From NCBI GenBank assembly GCA_964420125.1, contig CAYQQQ010000020.1:1-64000 (forward strand): a stretch of 64,000 nucleotides of DNA, written 5' to 3'. Shown here one piece after another: positions 8,180 through 16,693 of the stretch. The stretch's first letter is position 1. Every line of letters begins with the position of its first letter. The translations under genes and the position numbers were made by a program. This DNA is from CAYQQQ01 sp964420125 (GTDB taxonomy: Bacteria > Actinomycetota > Acidimicrobiia > Acidimicrobiales > Microtrichaceae). The notes beneath the pieces are model-generated. The model was not told the DNA's origin and did no database searches. It was given only the letters and a program-made list of their open reading frames with translations.

Positions 8180-9737
8180 TCAGCTGTCGGAGCCGACCAG
8201 CTGGCGACCGCCAGGCGACGCCTCGGCGGAGCTGCCTGCCTCCGGCGTGCGCGCCAAGCGGGCGTCCAGCGCGCGCCGGGACAGCGACTCCACGCGGAGA
8301 CCGGCGTCCAGCTGAACGGCCCGGCGGGCCAGCCCGGCCAGCTCCTGCGCGACGGCGAGGAGCGGGTTGGGGGCAACGGCGTCGAGCACGGCCTCGATCC
8401 CGTGGCCGAGCTCGGCGACGGCGTCGGCCGGCACCCGGGCCTCGGCCTCGGTGGTGGCTGACCACCACCGCAGCAGACCGACCAGCACCGGATCCACGGG
8501 CGCACGGCGTTGCACGCCGCGACGGATGTCGACCGACGGGTCGAGGGTGACCCAGCTCCGATCTTCGTCGGTGCAGGCGAGCAGGTCCCGGATGCGGGTC
8601 GGCCGACCGCGCAGCTTGGTGCCGTGGACCATGGCCGGCTGCGAGGGCGGCGCGTCCTTGGCGGTGACCCAGCCGGTGACCCGGCTGCGCTCGGCGCCCC
8701 CACCGACCACGTAGGCGGCGAACAGGACCCCGGCGAGGTCCCGGTCCGAGCCGGGCTCGCCCAGCTCCACCACCGCGCCGTCGGGCACGTCGACGCCGAC
8801 CACCCAGACCGTGCTCCCGGTGCGACCGCCGCGTCGACGGGTTCGAGGAGGGGCCGCCACGGCGCTGGNNNNNNNNNNNNNNNNNNNNNNNNNNNNNNNN
8901 NNNNNNNNNNNNNNNNNNNNNNNNNNNNNNNNNNNNNNNNNNNNNNNNNNNNNNNNNNNNNNNNNNNNCGGGCTCCGGCTCCGCCGCGGGCTCCGGCTCC
9001 GCCGCGGGCTCCGGCTCCGCCGCGGGCTCCGGCTCCGCCGCACGGACCGCCACGCGCTCCACGGGCTCCGTCGGTGGACCGATGTCGTCCGACCCCGCCC
9101 CGAGCAGCGCCTCGGCGCCGGCGACGACCTCGCCCGCCCAGGCCTGCATCCGCACCACCGGGACGAGCCCGGTGACCGGGTCCTCGACCTCGACCGGCTC
9201 GGCGACCTCGTCGGCCCACGTCTGCATCTGGACCACCGGGACGAGCTCGGTGACCGGGTCCTCGACCCCGACCGGGTCCTCGACCCCGACCGGGTCCTCG
9301 ACCCCGACCGGGTCCTCGACCTCGACGGCCTCGCCGACCGCCGACAACTCGGCGGGCTCCTCCAACTCGCCGGGCCCCTCGCCGAGCTCGCCGAGGAGGT
9401 CGGTGAGGTCGACCATCTCCACCGGCACCAGCACGGGCTCCGGCTCGACCGCGAGCTCCTCCTCGGAATCGGCACCGGCATCGGCATCGGCCGAGAGCGC
9501 CTGCTCCTCCTGCGTCGCGGCGACGGGCAACGGCTCGACCTTCCCCAGGCCGGCGAAGTCCACCACCGGCAGCTCCTCCAGGCTGCCTTCGATCACCCTC
9601 GGCAGCACCAACCGGGTCGCACGACGGCGCGGTGCCGGGGTGTGCACCTCCAAGGCGGCCACCACGACCACCACGACCACCATCGCTCCCACGACCGTGA
9701 GGCTGGCTTGTGCCACGGTGATCCCGAGGGTTCCCAT
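8180..9737 (-). CDS. Membrane-anchored protein with acidic Pro/Glu repeat linker, unknown function, split by assembly gap
   Basis: The N-terminal part (from ATG 9737 to the gap) has one transmembrane helix at about residues 9-30, then a long acidic linker with two repeat blocks: four VEDPVG units and at least four AEPEPA units. A longer unit (VPVVRMQAWAGEV and VPVVQMQTWADEV) also occurs twice. After the 100-N gap the coding frame continues to a stop at 8180 with a globular domain of about 230 residues (TVWVVGVDVPDGAVVELG onward) that I do not recognise. The two parts are in different frames relative to the N run, which only means that the gap length is a placeholder. The product is probably an envelope protein whose C-terminal domain is held away from the membrane. 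The gene is divergent from the DinB-like gene. Confidence 0.6.
8869..8968. other. Assembly gap, 100 N
   Basis: Exactly 100 N bases, a placeholder length typical of scaffold joins. The right flank is a perfect 18-bp tandem repeat, which probably broke the assembly. The real number of repeat units, and hence the length of the encoded linker, is unknown. Confidence 0.98.
8969..9040. repeat. 18-bp tandem repeat, four perfect copies (AEPEPA linker)
   Basis: Four identical 18-bp units (CGGGCTCCGGCTCCGCCG) run from the right edge of the N gap. Read on the minus strand they code for AEPEPA units in the linker of the gap-split membrane protein. The array probably extends into the gap. Confidence 0.95.
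9253..9324. repeat. 18-bp tandem repeat, four copies (VEDPVG linker)
   Basis: Four 18-bp units (ACCGGGTCCTCGACCCCG, the last with one change) encode VEDPVG repeats on the minus strand in the same acidic linker. A further partial unit lies near 9175-9190. Such in-frame arrays vary in copy number by slippage. Confidence 0.93.
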
Positions 9738-9904
9738 CACTGCCCGATCGGATCGGGACCGCGCCAGTTGAGGAATGCGGCAGGAGATTCCCCGGCCGTC
9801 GCAGGCGGCAGGAGCGGAAGCGGACCCGACTGGCTCCTCGCGCCGGTGCACCGATAGGCGCTCCGGGTGCGACAGGTCGCTCACCGGTGGACCAGAGTGT
9901 GGTC

Positions 9905-10708
9905 ATGGAACCTTCCGATGTGCTGCGCGACCTGCGCGAGGAACACGAGGCGCTCGATGGCGTGGTTGCCGACCTCCCGGCGCAGCGGTGGACGTCGCCG
10001 ACGCCCAGCGCTGGCTGGACGGTCGCCCACCAGATCGCCCACCTCACGTACTTCGACCGGGCCGCCGCGCAGGCCATCGCGGAGCCGGAGGCCTTCGCCG
10101 AGGCCCGCGACGAGCTCGTTCGAGCGGTGCTGGAAGACGGGACGGATCCCGACGAGCACACCCTCGGCGGCCTTCTCGGGCTCGAGCCGGCCGCGCTGCT
10201 CACCGCCTGGAGGGAAGGTCGCGCCTCGCTGCTGGAGGCCGGCGCGGGTCTGAGCGCGGTCGACCGGGTGGAGTGGTACGGGCCCTCCATGGGCGCGGCG
10301 TCGTTCCTCACGGCCCGCCTCATGGAGACCTGGGCCCATGGCCAGGACATCGTCGACGCGCTCGAGGCCCACCGTGAACCCACGGACCGCCTGGCGCACG
10401 TGGCACGGCTGGGGTTCATCACTCGGGGTTGGTCCTACGCCAACCGTGGACGGACCGCCCCCGAGGCTCCGGTGCGGGTGGAGCTGACCCTGCCGGGGGG
10501 GACGACGATCGACCACGGTCCCGCCGACGCCGGGGACCGCATCGTCGGCGCCGCCGAGGACTTCTGCCTGGTCGTCACCCAACGACGCCACGTCGAGGAC
10601 ACGGGCCTCGCCGTGGAGGGCGACGCGGCACGGGAGTGGATGGAGCTCGCCCAGGCCTTCGCCGGCGGGGCGACCGACGGTCCTCCCGCTCAGCGCGCGG
10701 GCGGATAG
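9905..10708 (+). CDS. DinB-like/mycothiol-dependent maleylpyruvate isomerase family protein (TIGR03084-type)
   Basis: The 267-aa product has the N-terminal four-helix DinB-like fold of the MDMPI family: a GWTVAHQIAHL helix and a later METWAHGQDIVDAL helix supply His and Asp residues that bind a divalent metal in characterised members. The C-terminal part (RVELTLPGG onward) matches the extra alpha/beta domain of actinobacterial TIGR03084-like proteins. These proteins are thought to use mycothiol, which fits an actinobacterial host; the substrate is not known. ATG 9905 is chosen because the conserved N-terminal helix begins there; an in-frame start at 9887 would add six residues. Confidence 0.83.
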   Translation: MEPSDVLRDLREEHEALDGVVADLPAQRWTSPTPSAGWTVAHQIAHLTYFDRAAAQAIAEPEAFAEARDELVRAVLEDGTDPDEHTLGGLLGLEPAALLTAWREGRASLLEAGAGLSAVDRVEWYGPSMGAASFLTARLMETWAHGQDIVDALEAHREPTDRLAHVARLGFITRGWSYANRGRTAPEAPVRVELTLPGGTTIDHGPADAGDRIVGAAEDFCLVVTQRRHVEDTGLAVEGDAAREWMELAQAFAGGATDGPPAQRAGG

Positions 10709-10934
10709 GGAGCGCACCCAGCCTCGCGGCCCATGGTCGCCGAGGTGCAACTCGACCTCGACGGCAACGACGTCGGGCCACCGCCTGCCGGCGGTCACCG
10801 GGAAGATCTGCCTTGAGGACGGACGTCCCGCTTGGCGTTACGGTGCCTGGCAGGTACCCGAAGGGCAGGCGATGACAGGCGGTCCGGTGCAGGGGGTACG
10901 TGCGTCCGGGGCGGTGGAACGGCAGACTTGCGCG

Positions 10935-12182
10935 ATGGATGGTTTCGCCCACAATGACTTTCAGGAGGTGGAACGGACCTTCGGCCGCCAGCTGGCACGC
11001 ACCAGCGGCGGTGCGGCGGTGACCGTGTACCACCGGGGCGAGGCGGTGGTCGACCTCTGGGGCGGCACGCGTGAACCCGAGTCGGAGGGCGAACCCCGCC
11101 CGTGGGAGCGCGACACGGTGGCCATGTGCTTCTCCACCACCAAGGGCGTCGCCTCCACCGCGCTGCACATCCTCGCCGACCGGGGACAGCTGGACTACGA
11201 CGAACCGGTGGCCAGCTACTGGCCGGAGTTCGCCGCCGCCGGCAAGGGCGGCGTCACGGTGCGCCACGTGCTCACCCACTCGGCCGGTCTGCATCGGATC
11301 CGCAGCCTGATCGACCACGGCAACCGCATGCTCGACTGGGATCACATGGTGGAGGCCCTGGCCGCCGCCGCACCCGCCTACCCGCCTGGCGCCCGGCACG
11401 GCTACCACGCCCTGACCTACGGGTGGCTGGCCGGAGAGATCGTCCGACGGATCGACGGCCGACCCGTCGCCGAGGTGGTGCGCACGGAGATCGCCGAACC
11501 CCTGGACCTCGACGGCCTCTACATCGGCCTGCCCCCCGCCGAGCGGCACCGGGTGGCGCCCCTCGGCCCCCTCGGCATCCCCCGTCCACGGATCCGCCAG
11601 CTCCGGCGACTCGAACGACGGGTCGGCGCGCAGCTGGGCAAGGTCGTCTCCGGCCTCCCCGTGCCGGTAAACACCCGCCGGGTCGCCAACGCCCTCGCCC
11701 CCCGCGGGATCGAAGAGGCGCTCATCATGGGCGACGAGGTGATGGACGCCTCGATCCCCGCGGCCAACGGGTTCTTCACCGCCCGGTCCCTGGCCAGGAT
11801 GTACGCCATGATCGCCGGCGGCGGCGAGCTCGACGGGGTGCAGGTGCTCTCGGGTCGAACCGTCGCGGAGATGGCCAAGGTGCAGCGCCAGGGCCCCGAT
11901 CTGGTCCTGGTGGTGCCCATGGACTGGCGACTCGGCTACCACCGGGTGTTCACCACCCGCGGCCCCGTCCCCCGGGCGTTCGGCCACTTCGGCTTCGGCG
12001 GCTCCGGGGGTTGGGCCGACCCGTCGCGGGACCTGGCGATCGCCATGGTCTGCAGCCGCGGCACCGGCACGCCGATCGGCGACCTCCGCATCATGGAGCT
12101 GGGCGCAGCGGCGGTGCGCTCGGCCGACCGCCTCCGCTCAGCCAGGCCCACCCACGCCGCTCGCGAGGACCACGTGGCCTGA
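10935..12182 (+). CDS. Serine hydrolase, class C beta-lactamase/EstB family
   Basis: This 415-aa enzyme is a cytoplasmic class-C-type serine hydrolase; no signal peptide is seen. The SxxK motif is STTK in the CFSTTKGVAST segment, and a conserved Tyr lies in GYHALTYGW. Homologues of this subgroup (EstB/LipL type) hydrolyse carboxylic esters. The GG-rich motif near the C-terminus (FGFGGSGGWADP) takes the place of the KTG triad. ATG 10935 begins the usual N-terminus; GTG or ATG codons from 10872 are less likely. The 226-bp gap upstream holds no gene that I can support. It is convergent with the GH127 gene, with a 19-bp gap. Confidence 0.87.
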   Translation: MDGFAHNDFQEVERTFGRQLARTSGGAAVTVYHRGEAVVDLWGGTREPESEGEPRPWERDTVAMCFSTTKGVASTALHILADRGQLDYDEPVASYWPEFAAAGKGGVTVRHVLTHSAGLHRIRSLIDHGNRMLDWDHMVEALAAAAPAYPPGARHGYHALTYGWLAGEIVRRIDGRPVAEVVRTEIAEPLDLDGLYIGLPPAERHRVAPLGPLGIPRPRIRQLRRLERRVGAQLGKVVSGLPVPVNTRRVANALAPRGIEEALIMGDEVMDASIPAANGFFTARSLARMYAMIAGGGELDGVQVLSGRTVAEMAKVQRQGPDLVLVVPMDWRLGYHRVFTTRGPVPRAFGHFGFGGSGGWADPSRDLAIAMVCSRGTGTPIGDLRIMELGAAAVRSADRLRSARPTHAAREDHVA

Positions 12183-12201
12183 TCCGCCCGCCGGTCAGAG
12201 A

Positions 12202-13995
12202 TCAGCCACCGGCCGCGCCGGGCACCGCCCTGAAGCGGAGCTGCATCGCGCCGGCCTCCCGGTTGCCCCAGGCGTGGTACTCGGTGAAGGCCACAGCGAT
12301 CGTCTCGAACGCCTCCGCTTCGGCCGTCCACGGTCGGTGCAGACCCTCCCGAGGGTTGCACCGGAGGACCGCGCTGTGCGGGGGTCGGGTCGGGTCGACC
12401 ACCAGCAGACGAGGGTCCACGCCCGCGAGATCGGGTCCCTCGGCGCACAGCACGAACGGCCCACGACGCAGGTGCACCGTCCCCACAGCCGCCTCCACCC
12501 TCGGGTCGCTGCACCACCACTGGGACTCCGGGCGCAGGGTGAGCAGCGAGTGTGCCGCCTCCGGCCCACCCGAACCCGAGGTGGCGAGCTCCCCCCATCG
12601 CCCCTGCGCCACGAGCGGAACGTGCACGTCGCCGGGGCCGACCCACACCGGCCGGCGCAGCAGCAGACGGGACCCGGAGGGCGCGGCGTGGACCCTCACG
12701 GCCACCTCTCCCGCCTCGGGCCACGGCGAGTCGACGGTGACGTCCCAGCCCCCACCCCTCACGCGGGCCGCAACGGGCAGGTGCACCCGCAGCTCTGCCG
12801 TGGCCGGATCGAGCGAGGCGACGTGGTGGTGGGCGGTGGCGAACATGCGGGCCAGGTTCGGTGGACAGCAGGTCACCTCGAACCAGTCGTGGCGGTGCGG
12901 TGGGAACCACTCCAGCAGCATCGCCTGGCCGTAGTCGAGGGGGAGCACCCAGGGGTTCGTCTCCACGGCGTGCGGTTCGACCGCATGGGGCTGGGAGTAG
13001 AACCAGCGGTCGCCGGTGTCGGCCACCCCGCAGGGCACGGCGTTGTGCAGCAGCACCTCGATCTGGTCGAGGGCATCGACCCGGCCGGTCAGGCGGTGGA
13101 CCCGTGCGGCGAACTGCGTGGCGGCCACGGCCGCGCAGCTCTCGGCGTAGGAGGTGGCCGCCGGCAGCTCGAAGGGCCGCCCTGCGGCCTCCCCCAACCA
13201 CCGACCTCCCACCGCGCCGGTCTCGTAGGCGCGCTGCTGCACCATCGTGTCGAACAACCGCTCGGCGGCATCGAGGTGGCGGGAGGATCCGGCGACGCGC
13301 GCCACCTCGGCGATCCCCGAGGCGAGGTAGAGCGCCCGCACCGCGTGGCCCGCGAGGTCCACGGTGTCCACCGACCGCCCGGCCTCCTCCAGCTGCGCGT
13401 CGATCATCCAGGCGGCCAGCTCCACCAGGTCCTCCCGGCCGAGACGCTCGCCGAGGCGGACCAACGCCAGCTCCACCTCCGGGTGCGCGTCGGTGCGCAG
13501 GTCCCGGCCGGGCCCGAAGGTGGCCAGCACGTGCTCTGCCAGCCGCTCGGCCACCTCCAGCAACCTCGTGTCCGTCCCGGTGGCATCTGCGGCCAGCGCC
13601 GCCTCGACGAGGTGGCCGAAGCAGTACAGCTCGTGGCCGGTCACCAGATCGCTGTAGCGAGGCGGATGGCCGTCGGTGCCGTAGTAGGTGTGGAGGTAGC
13701 CGTCCTCGGACTGGACCCGTCCCACGAGCTCCGCCACCGGGGCCACGAGCTCGGCGCGGCCCGCCCAGGCCGCCGCCTCCAGCCACTTGTAGATGTCGGA
13801 GTCCGTGAACCACCAGCCCCGATGTGGCGTGTCGGCGCGGGAGGGCTCCACCAGCCGCCGGAAGTTGTCGAGCGCGCCGCGTGACTCGAACCGATCGAGG
13901 AGCACCTCCAGGGTGTGGTCGCGCACCTGCACCTGGCGGGGCGCCCAGAAGCGGTCGGCGAGCTCGACGTCGAGCAGCGGTTGCAGCGTGGTCAC
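12202..13995 (-). CDS. Glycoside hydrolase family 127, beta-L-arabinofuranosidase-like
   Basis: The 597-aa product is a GH127 (formerly DUF1680) enzyme with an (alpha/alpha)6 barrel followed by beta-sandwich domains. The zinc-thiolate centre described for Bifidobacterium HypBA1 (one Glu and three Cys, one Cys being the nucleophile) is present: Glu285 and Cys287 in YAESC, and Cys376-Cys377 in TCCPPN. It should release terminal beta-L-arabinofuranose, or a related sugar, from plant or actinobacterial glycans. No signal peptide is visible, so it probably acts on imported oligosaccharides. The GTG at 13995 starts the conserved LLDVELADRFWAPR region. A small gene lies 35 bp upstream on the same strand, and a LysR regulator is divergent beyond it. 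Confidence 0.92.
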   Translation of the reverse strand: MTTLQPLLDVELADRFWAPRQVQVRDHTLEVLLDRFESRGALDNFRRLVEPSRADTPHRGWWFTDSDIYKWLEAAAWAGRAELVAPVAELVGRVQSEDGYLHTYYGTDGHPPRYSDLVTGHELYCFGHLVEAALAADATGTDTRLLEVAERLAEHVLATFGPGRDLRTDAHPEVELALVRLGERLGREDLVELAAWMIDAQLEEAGRSVDTVDLAGHAVRALYLASGIAEVARVAGSSRHLDAAERLFDTMVQQRAYETGAVGGRWLGEAAGRPFELPAATSYAESCAAVAATQFAARVHRLTGRVDALDQIEVLLHNAVPCGVADTGDRWFYSQPHAVEPHAVETNPWVLPLDYGQAMLLEWFPPHRHDWFEVTCCPPNLARMFATAHHHVASLDPATAELRVHLPVAARVRGGGWDVTVDSPWPEAGEVAVRVHAAPSGSRLLLRRPVWVGPGDVHVPLVAQGRWGELATSGSGGPEAAHSLLTLRPESQWWCSDPRVEAAVGTVHLRRGPFVLCAEGPDLAGVDPRLLVVDPTRPPHSAVLRCNPREGLHRPWTAEAEAFETIAVAFTEYHAWGNREAGAMQLRFRAVPGAAGG

Positions 13996-14030
13996 GGAGG
14001 CGATGATGCCACCTGGCGTCGGGTCGCCGT

Positions 14031-14393
14031 TCAGACCCCGCCCGATCGGCGCAGCTGCGACAGGACCACGGCCAGCGCCCGGGCGCGGACCACGTCGGCC
14101 GCCGATCGGTCCTCGAGGGCCTGCAGCGCACCGCTGCGCATGCCCCGCCCTCTGGCTCGTTCGATGAGCCGTTGCACGTCGGCCTCGTGGGCGGCAACGC
14201 CGTGGTCGGCCACCGCCTCGGCGAGGAGGATGAGGGACGGATCCGCCGGGACGGGCTCTGATGCCCATCCGGGGGGATCCGGGGAGGGTGCCAGGTCGGT
14301 CGGCCTCGTCGAGGCCGGCGCAGCGAGGAGGGTTGCTCCCGGGGAGGTGGGCTCGTCCAACATGGCCCCATCGTGCCGGGAACCCAGCATCAC
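14031..14393 (-). CDS. Small hypothetical protein upstream of GH127
   Basis: An open frame of 120 codons sits between the LysR gene and GH127 in the GH127 direction. The product has a disordered Pro-rich first half and a helical, Arg/Ala-rich second half (DPSLILLAEAVADHGVAAHEADVQ). I do not recognise it. Starts are possible at GTG 14393, ATG 14390 and ATG 14363. A -10-like GATAAT (14407-14402, minus strand) places transcription initiation near 14395, which would make the 14393/14390 starts nearly leaderless. It may be the first gene of the LysR-controlled operon. Confidence 0.5.
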   Translation of the reverse strand: MMLGSRHDGAMLDEPTSPGATLLAAPASTRPTDLAPSPDPPGWASEPVPADPSLILLAEAVADHGVAAHEADVQRLIERARGRGMRSGALQALEDRSAADVVRARALAVVLSQLRRSGGV

Positions 14394-14420
14394 GGCCAGC
14401 GATTATCCATGAGGTAGTTG

Positions 14421-14435
14421 ATCAGCACAGCTGAT
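14421..14435. promoter_or_regulatory. LysR-type operator (T-N11-A) between lysR and the GH127 operon
   Basis: A perfect inverted repeat, ATCAGC-ACA-GCTGAT, contains the T-N11-A signature (T14422, A14434) of LysR-type boxes. It overlaps the weak -35 region of the minus-strand promoter whose -10 is GATAAT (14407-14402), the classical activation position. On the plus strand TTGATC (14418) and GATACC (14441) with a 17-bp spacer could serve lysR itself, so the box may also give autorepression. Confidence 0.7.
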
Positions 14436-14454
14436 GATTGGATACCCTGGCCCC

Positions 14455-15402
14455 ATGGTCACCACGCCCGGTCGGGATCTCGAGCTCCGCCACCTCCGGA
14501 CCTTACGGACCGTGGTCGACGTCGGCACCTTCGGGGGCGCCGCGGAGGCGCTGGGCCTCAGCCAGTCGGCCGTCAGCCAGCAGGTCGCCGCGATGGAGCG
14601 GACGATCGGCCAACCCGTGTTCGAGCGCGCTCGAGGCCCTCGACCCGTCACCCTCACCGCAGCCGGCGCCCTGCTGGTGGAGCGGGCCACCGACATCCTG
14701 GAGCGCCTCGCCCTGGCGGTGGCCGACCTCGAGGCCCTGGAGCGCGGGGAGCGGGGCTCGGTGACCCTCGGGACGTTCCAGTCCGTCAGCCGACGCCTCG
14801 TCCCCCGGATGATCGCCGCGCTGCGCCGGCGACGCCCCGAGCTCGACGTGCACCTCTACGAGACGGACGACCAGGAGGAGCTGCTCGACGAGCTCGCCGC
14901 CGGCGGCTTGGACCTGGCGTTCCTCGTCGCCGGACCGGGGGCCGACGTCGTGGTCAACAGCGAGTCGAGCCCACCCGCCGGCCTGGTGCTCCGGGAGCTG
15001 TTCCGCGAGCCCTACCTGGCCTTGGCGCCGGCCGCGGAGCCCGAGGGTCCCCTCACCGCCGCCGAGCTGGCCCGCCGACCCCTGATCGGTCAGCACGACA
15101 CCATCTGCCAGCGTCTGGTCGACGACTCGCTGCGAGCCAACGGCGTGCGGCCGGACTACAGCTTCCACACCGCCGACAACGGCGCGGTGCACGCCATGGT
15201 GGGCAACGGCATGGGGCTGGCGGTGCTGCCCCGACTGGCCATCGACCCGACCGATCCGGCGGTGCGCGCCCGGTCGCTGGAGCCACCGATCCCCGATCGT
15301 CGGGTCCTGCTCGGCTGGCGGGAGGAGACCACGAACCCCCTCGTCGGGGTGCTGGTGGAGACGGCCACCGCCGTGGTCGAGGAACTTGGCCTCGGCGACT
15401 GA
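14455..15402 (+). CDS. LysR-family transcriptional regulator
   Basis: The 315-aa product has the LysR winged helix-turn-helix at residues about 8-66 (LRHLRTLRTVVDVGTFGGAAEALGLSQSAVSQQV, in parts) and a periplasmic-binding-protein-like effector domain from about residue 90. It should bind the dyad 20 bp upstream of its own start and regulate the divergent small gene and GH127; arabinose-type sugars or derived metabolites are possible inducers, but that is inference. ATG 14455 lies about 9 bp after the -10-like GATACC, so the mRNA may be leaderless. Confidence 0.92.
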   Translation: MVTTPGRDLELRHLRTLRTVVDVGTFGGAAEALGLSQSAVSQQVAAMERTIGQPVFERARGPRPVTLTAAGALLVERATDILERLALAVADLEALERGERGSVTLGTFQSVSRRLVPRMIAALRRRRPELDVHLYETDDQEELLDELAAGGLDLAFLVAGPGADVVVNSESSPPAGLVLRELFREPYLALAPAAEPEGPLTAAELARRPLIGQHDTICQRLVDDSLRANGVRPDYSFHTADNGAVHAMVGNGMGLAVLPRLAIDPTDPAVRARSLEPPIPDRRVLLGWREETTNPLVGVLVETATAVVEELGLGD

Positions 15403-15420
15403 GCGCCGCACCGAGTCCGC

Positions 15421-15436
15421 TGTGATCAGGATCACA
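15421..15436. promoter_or_regulatory. CRP-family binding site (TGTGA-N6-TCACA)
   Basis: TGTGATCAGGATCACA is an exact match to the palindromic CRP consensus, also used by actinobacterial Crp/GlxR-type regulators. It lies 101 bp before the start of the alpha/beta hydrolase gene and 18 bp after the lysR stop, so it most probably controls the hydrolase gene in response to cAMP. Confidence 0.75.
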
Positions 15437-15447
15437 GAACGCGTTCT
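15436..15447. promoter_or_regulatory. 12-bp palindrome resembling a KstR/TetR operator
   Basis: AGAACGCGTTCT directly abuts the CRP-like site. Its AAC-N2-GTT core is that of KstR-type operators, which control sterol catabolism genes in mycobacteria and rhodococci, but the outer T and A of the published consensus are absent. It may instead bind another TetR-family repressor. Confidence 0.5.
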
Positions 15448-15536
15448 CGAAACGGAGCGCCGAGCTACGTACCGTTGTAGACGGGCCACCCGGTTCGCGA
15501 TGCCCGGGGGACGACAGCGGTGGCCGGGAGGACATC

Positions 15537-16571
15537 ATGGGATCTCGCCGCAGAACGGTCACCGAGCAGTCCGATCCCTTCGCCGTGCAGCACCGGGTGA
15601 TCCACGGCCACCAGCGCGCCTACCGCACCGGGGGAGACCCGGCCCTGGCGGCGGGCGGCACCGCCACCCCCGACGACCGGCCCACGATCCTGCTGCTCCA
15701 CGGAGTGGCCGACAGCTCTGAGTCGTGGCTGCCGGTGATGCCGGGACTGGCTGAGCGCTTCCGGGTGATCGCCCCGGACCTCCTGGGCCACGGCCACTCC
15801 GACAAGCCCCGCGCCGACTACAGCGCCGCGGCCTTCGCCAACGGGATGCGCGACCTGCTCGACGTGCTCGACGTGGACCGGGTCACCGTCGTCGGCCACT
15901 CCCTCGGCGGTGGCGTCGCCGCCCAGTTCGCCTACCAGTACCCCGAGCGCGTGGAGCGCATGGTGCTGGTGTCCACCGGTGGCGTCGATCGCGAGGTCTC
16001 ACCGCTGCTGCGCCTGGTCTCGGCTCCGCTCAGCGAGCTCGTCGTCCCCCTCGTGCACACCCCACCGGGCCGGTTGCTGGCTCGGGTGGCGCTGTCGCTG
16101 GCCAACCTGGTCGACCACGACCTGGCCAAGGACGCTCCCGAGATCCGTCGGATCCTCGAGGCCCTTCCCGCCGACGGCGCCTTCGACGCCTTCACCCGCA
16201 CGTTGCGGGCGGTGGTCGACTGGCGGGGCCAGGTGGTGACGATGCGCGACCGCGTCTACCTGGCCGAGGCCATCCCCATGGCCATCATGTGGGGCACGAA
16301 CGACGCCATCATCCCCGTCGAGCACGCCGAGCGGCTGCACGCCGCCGCACCCCACGCCCGGTTCAGCCTCTACCTGGATGCCGGGCACTTCCCCCACCAC
16401 GCCGAGCCCCGGCGCTTCGTGGAGGAGATCGTGGACTTCGTCTCCACCACCGAGCCCGCCCACTACGACGAGGCGCTGTTCCGTCGCTACCTGCGATCCG
16501 GCAGCTCCGACTCACTGGACCTGCGCGACGAGACCGGGCGCACGTCGGTGGACCTGCGAACGCCGGCCTGA
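15537..16571 (+). CDS. Alpha/beta hydrolase
   Basis: The 344-aa enzyme has the complete triad of the alpha/beta hydrolase fold: nucleophile Ser122 in GHSLGG, Asp in WGTNDAIIP and His in DAGHFPH, with the oxyanion HGVADSS segment early on. It resembles C-C bond and epoxide hydrolase-like members of actinomycetes with a C-terminal tail (residues 310-344). ATG 15537 follows an AGGACATC ribosome site. The CRP-like and KstR-like sites upstream hint at catabolism of a lipid or steroid-like carbon source. The exact reaction cannot be told. Confidence 0.88.
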   Translation: MGSRRRTVTEQSDPFAVQHRVIHGHQRAYRTGGDPALAAGGTATPDDRPTILLLHGVADSSESWLPVMPGLAERFRVIAPDLLGHGHSDKPRADYSAAAFANGMRDLLDVLDVDRVTVVGHSLGGGVAAQFAYQYPERVERMVLVSTGGVDREVSPLLRLVSAPLSELVVPLVHTPPGRLLARVALSLANLVDHDLAKDAPEIRRILEALPADGAFDAFTRTLRAVVDWRGQVVTMRDRVYLAEAIPMAIMWGTNDAIIPVEHAERLHAAAPHARFSLYLDAGHFPHHAEPRRFVEEIVDFVSTTEPAHYDEALFRRYLRSGSSDSLDLRDETGRTSVDLRTPA

Positions 16572-16693
16572 GGTCCGCAACCCGCCCGGCTGCGCGTCGG
16601 CGGCCGCCTGGTGCGCGGCGGCGGAGCGCGACGACCGTGCGCTCGCTGCGGTGGCTCCCGGGTGAGGTCCGGCACCGACCAGGCTGCGAGCCG

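Noticed and set aside
8131..10422. Upstream extension of the DUF6351-like gene through the N run (about 760 more codons)
   Set aside because: The reading crosses 100 N bases and is Gly/Arg/Ala-rich nonsense; a signal peptide with lipobox marks the real start at 8130.
12861..13808. Long plus-strand frames opposite GH127
   Set aside because: Arg/Pro/Ala-only composition; GH127 on the minus strand has its full zinc-thiolate motif set.
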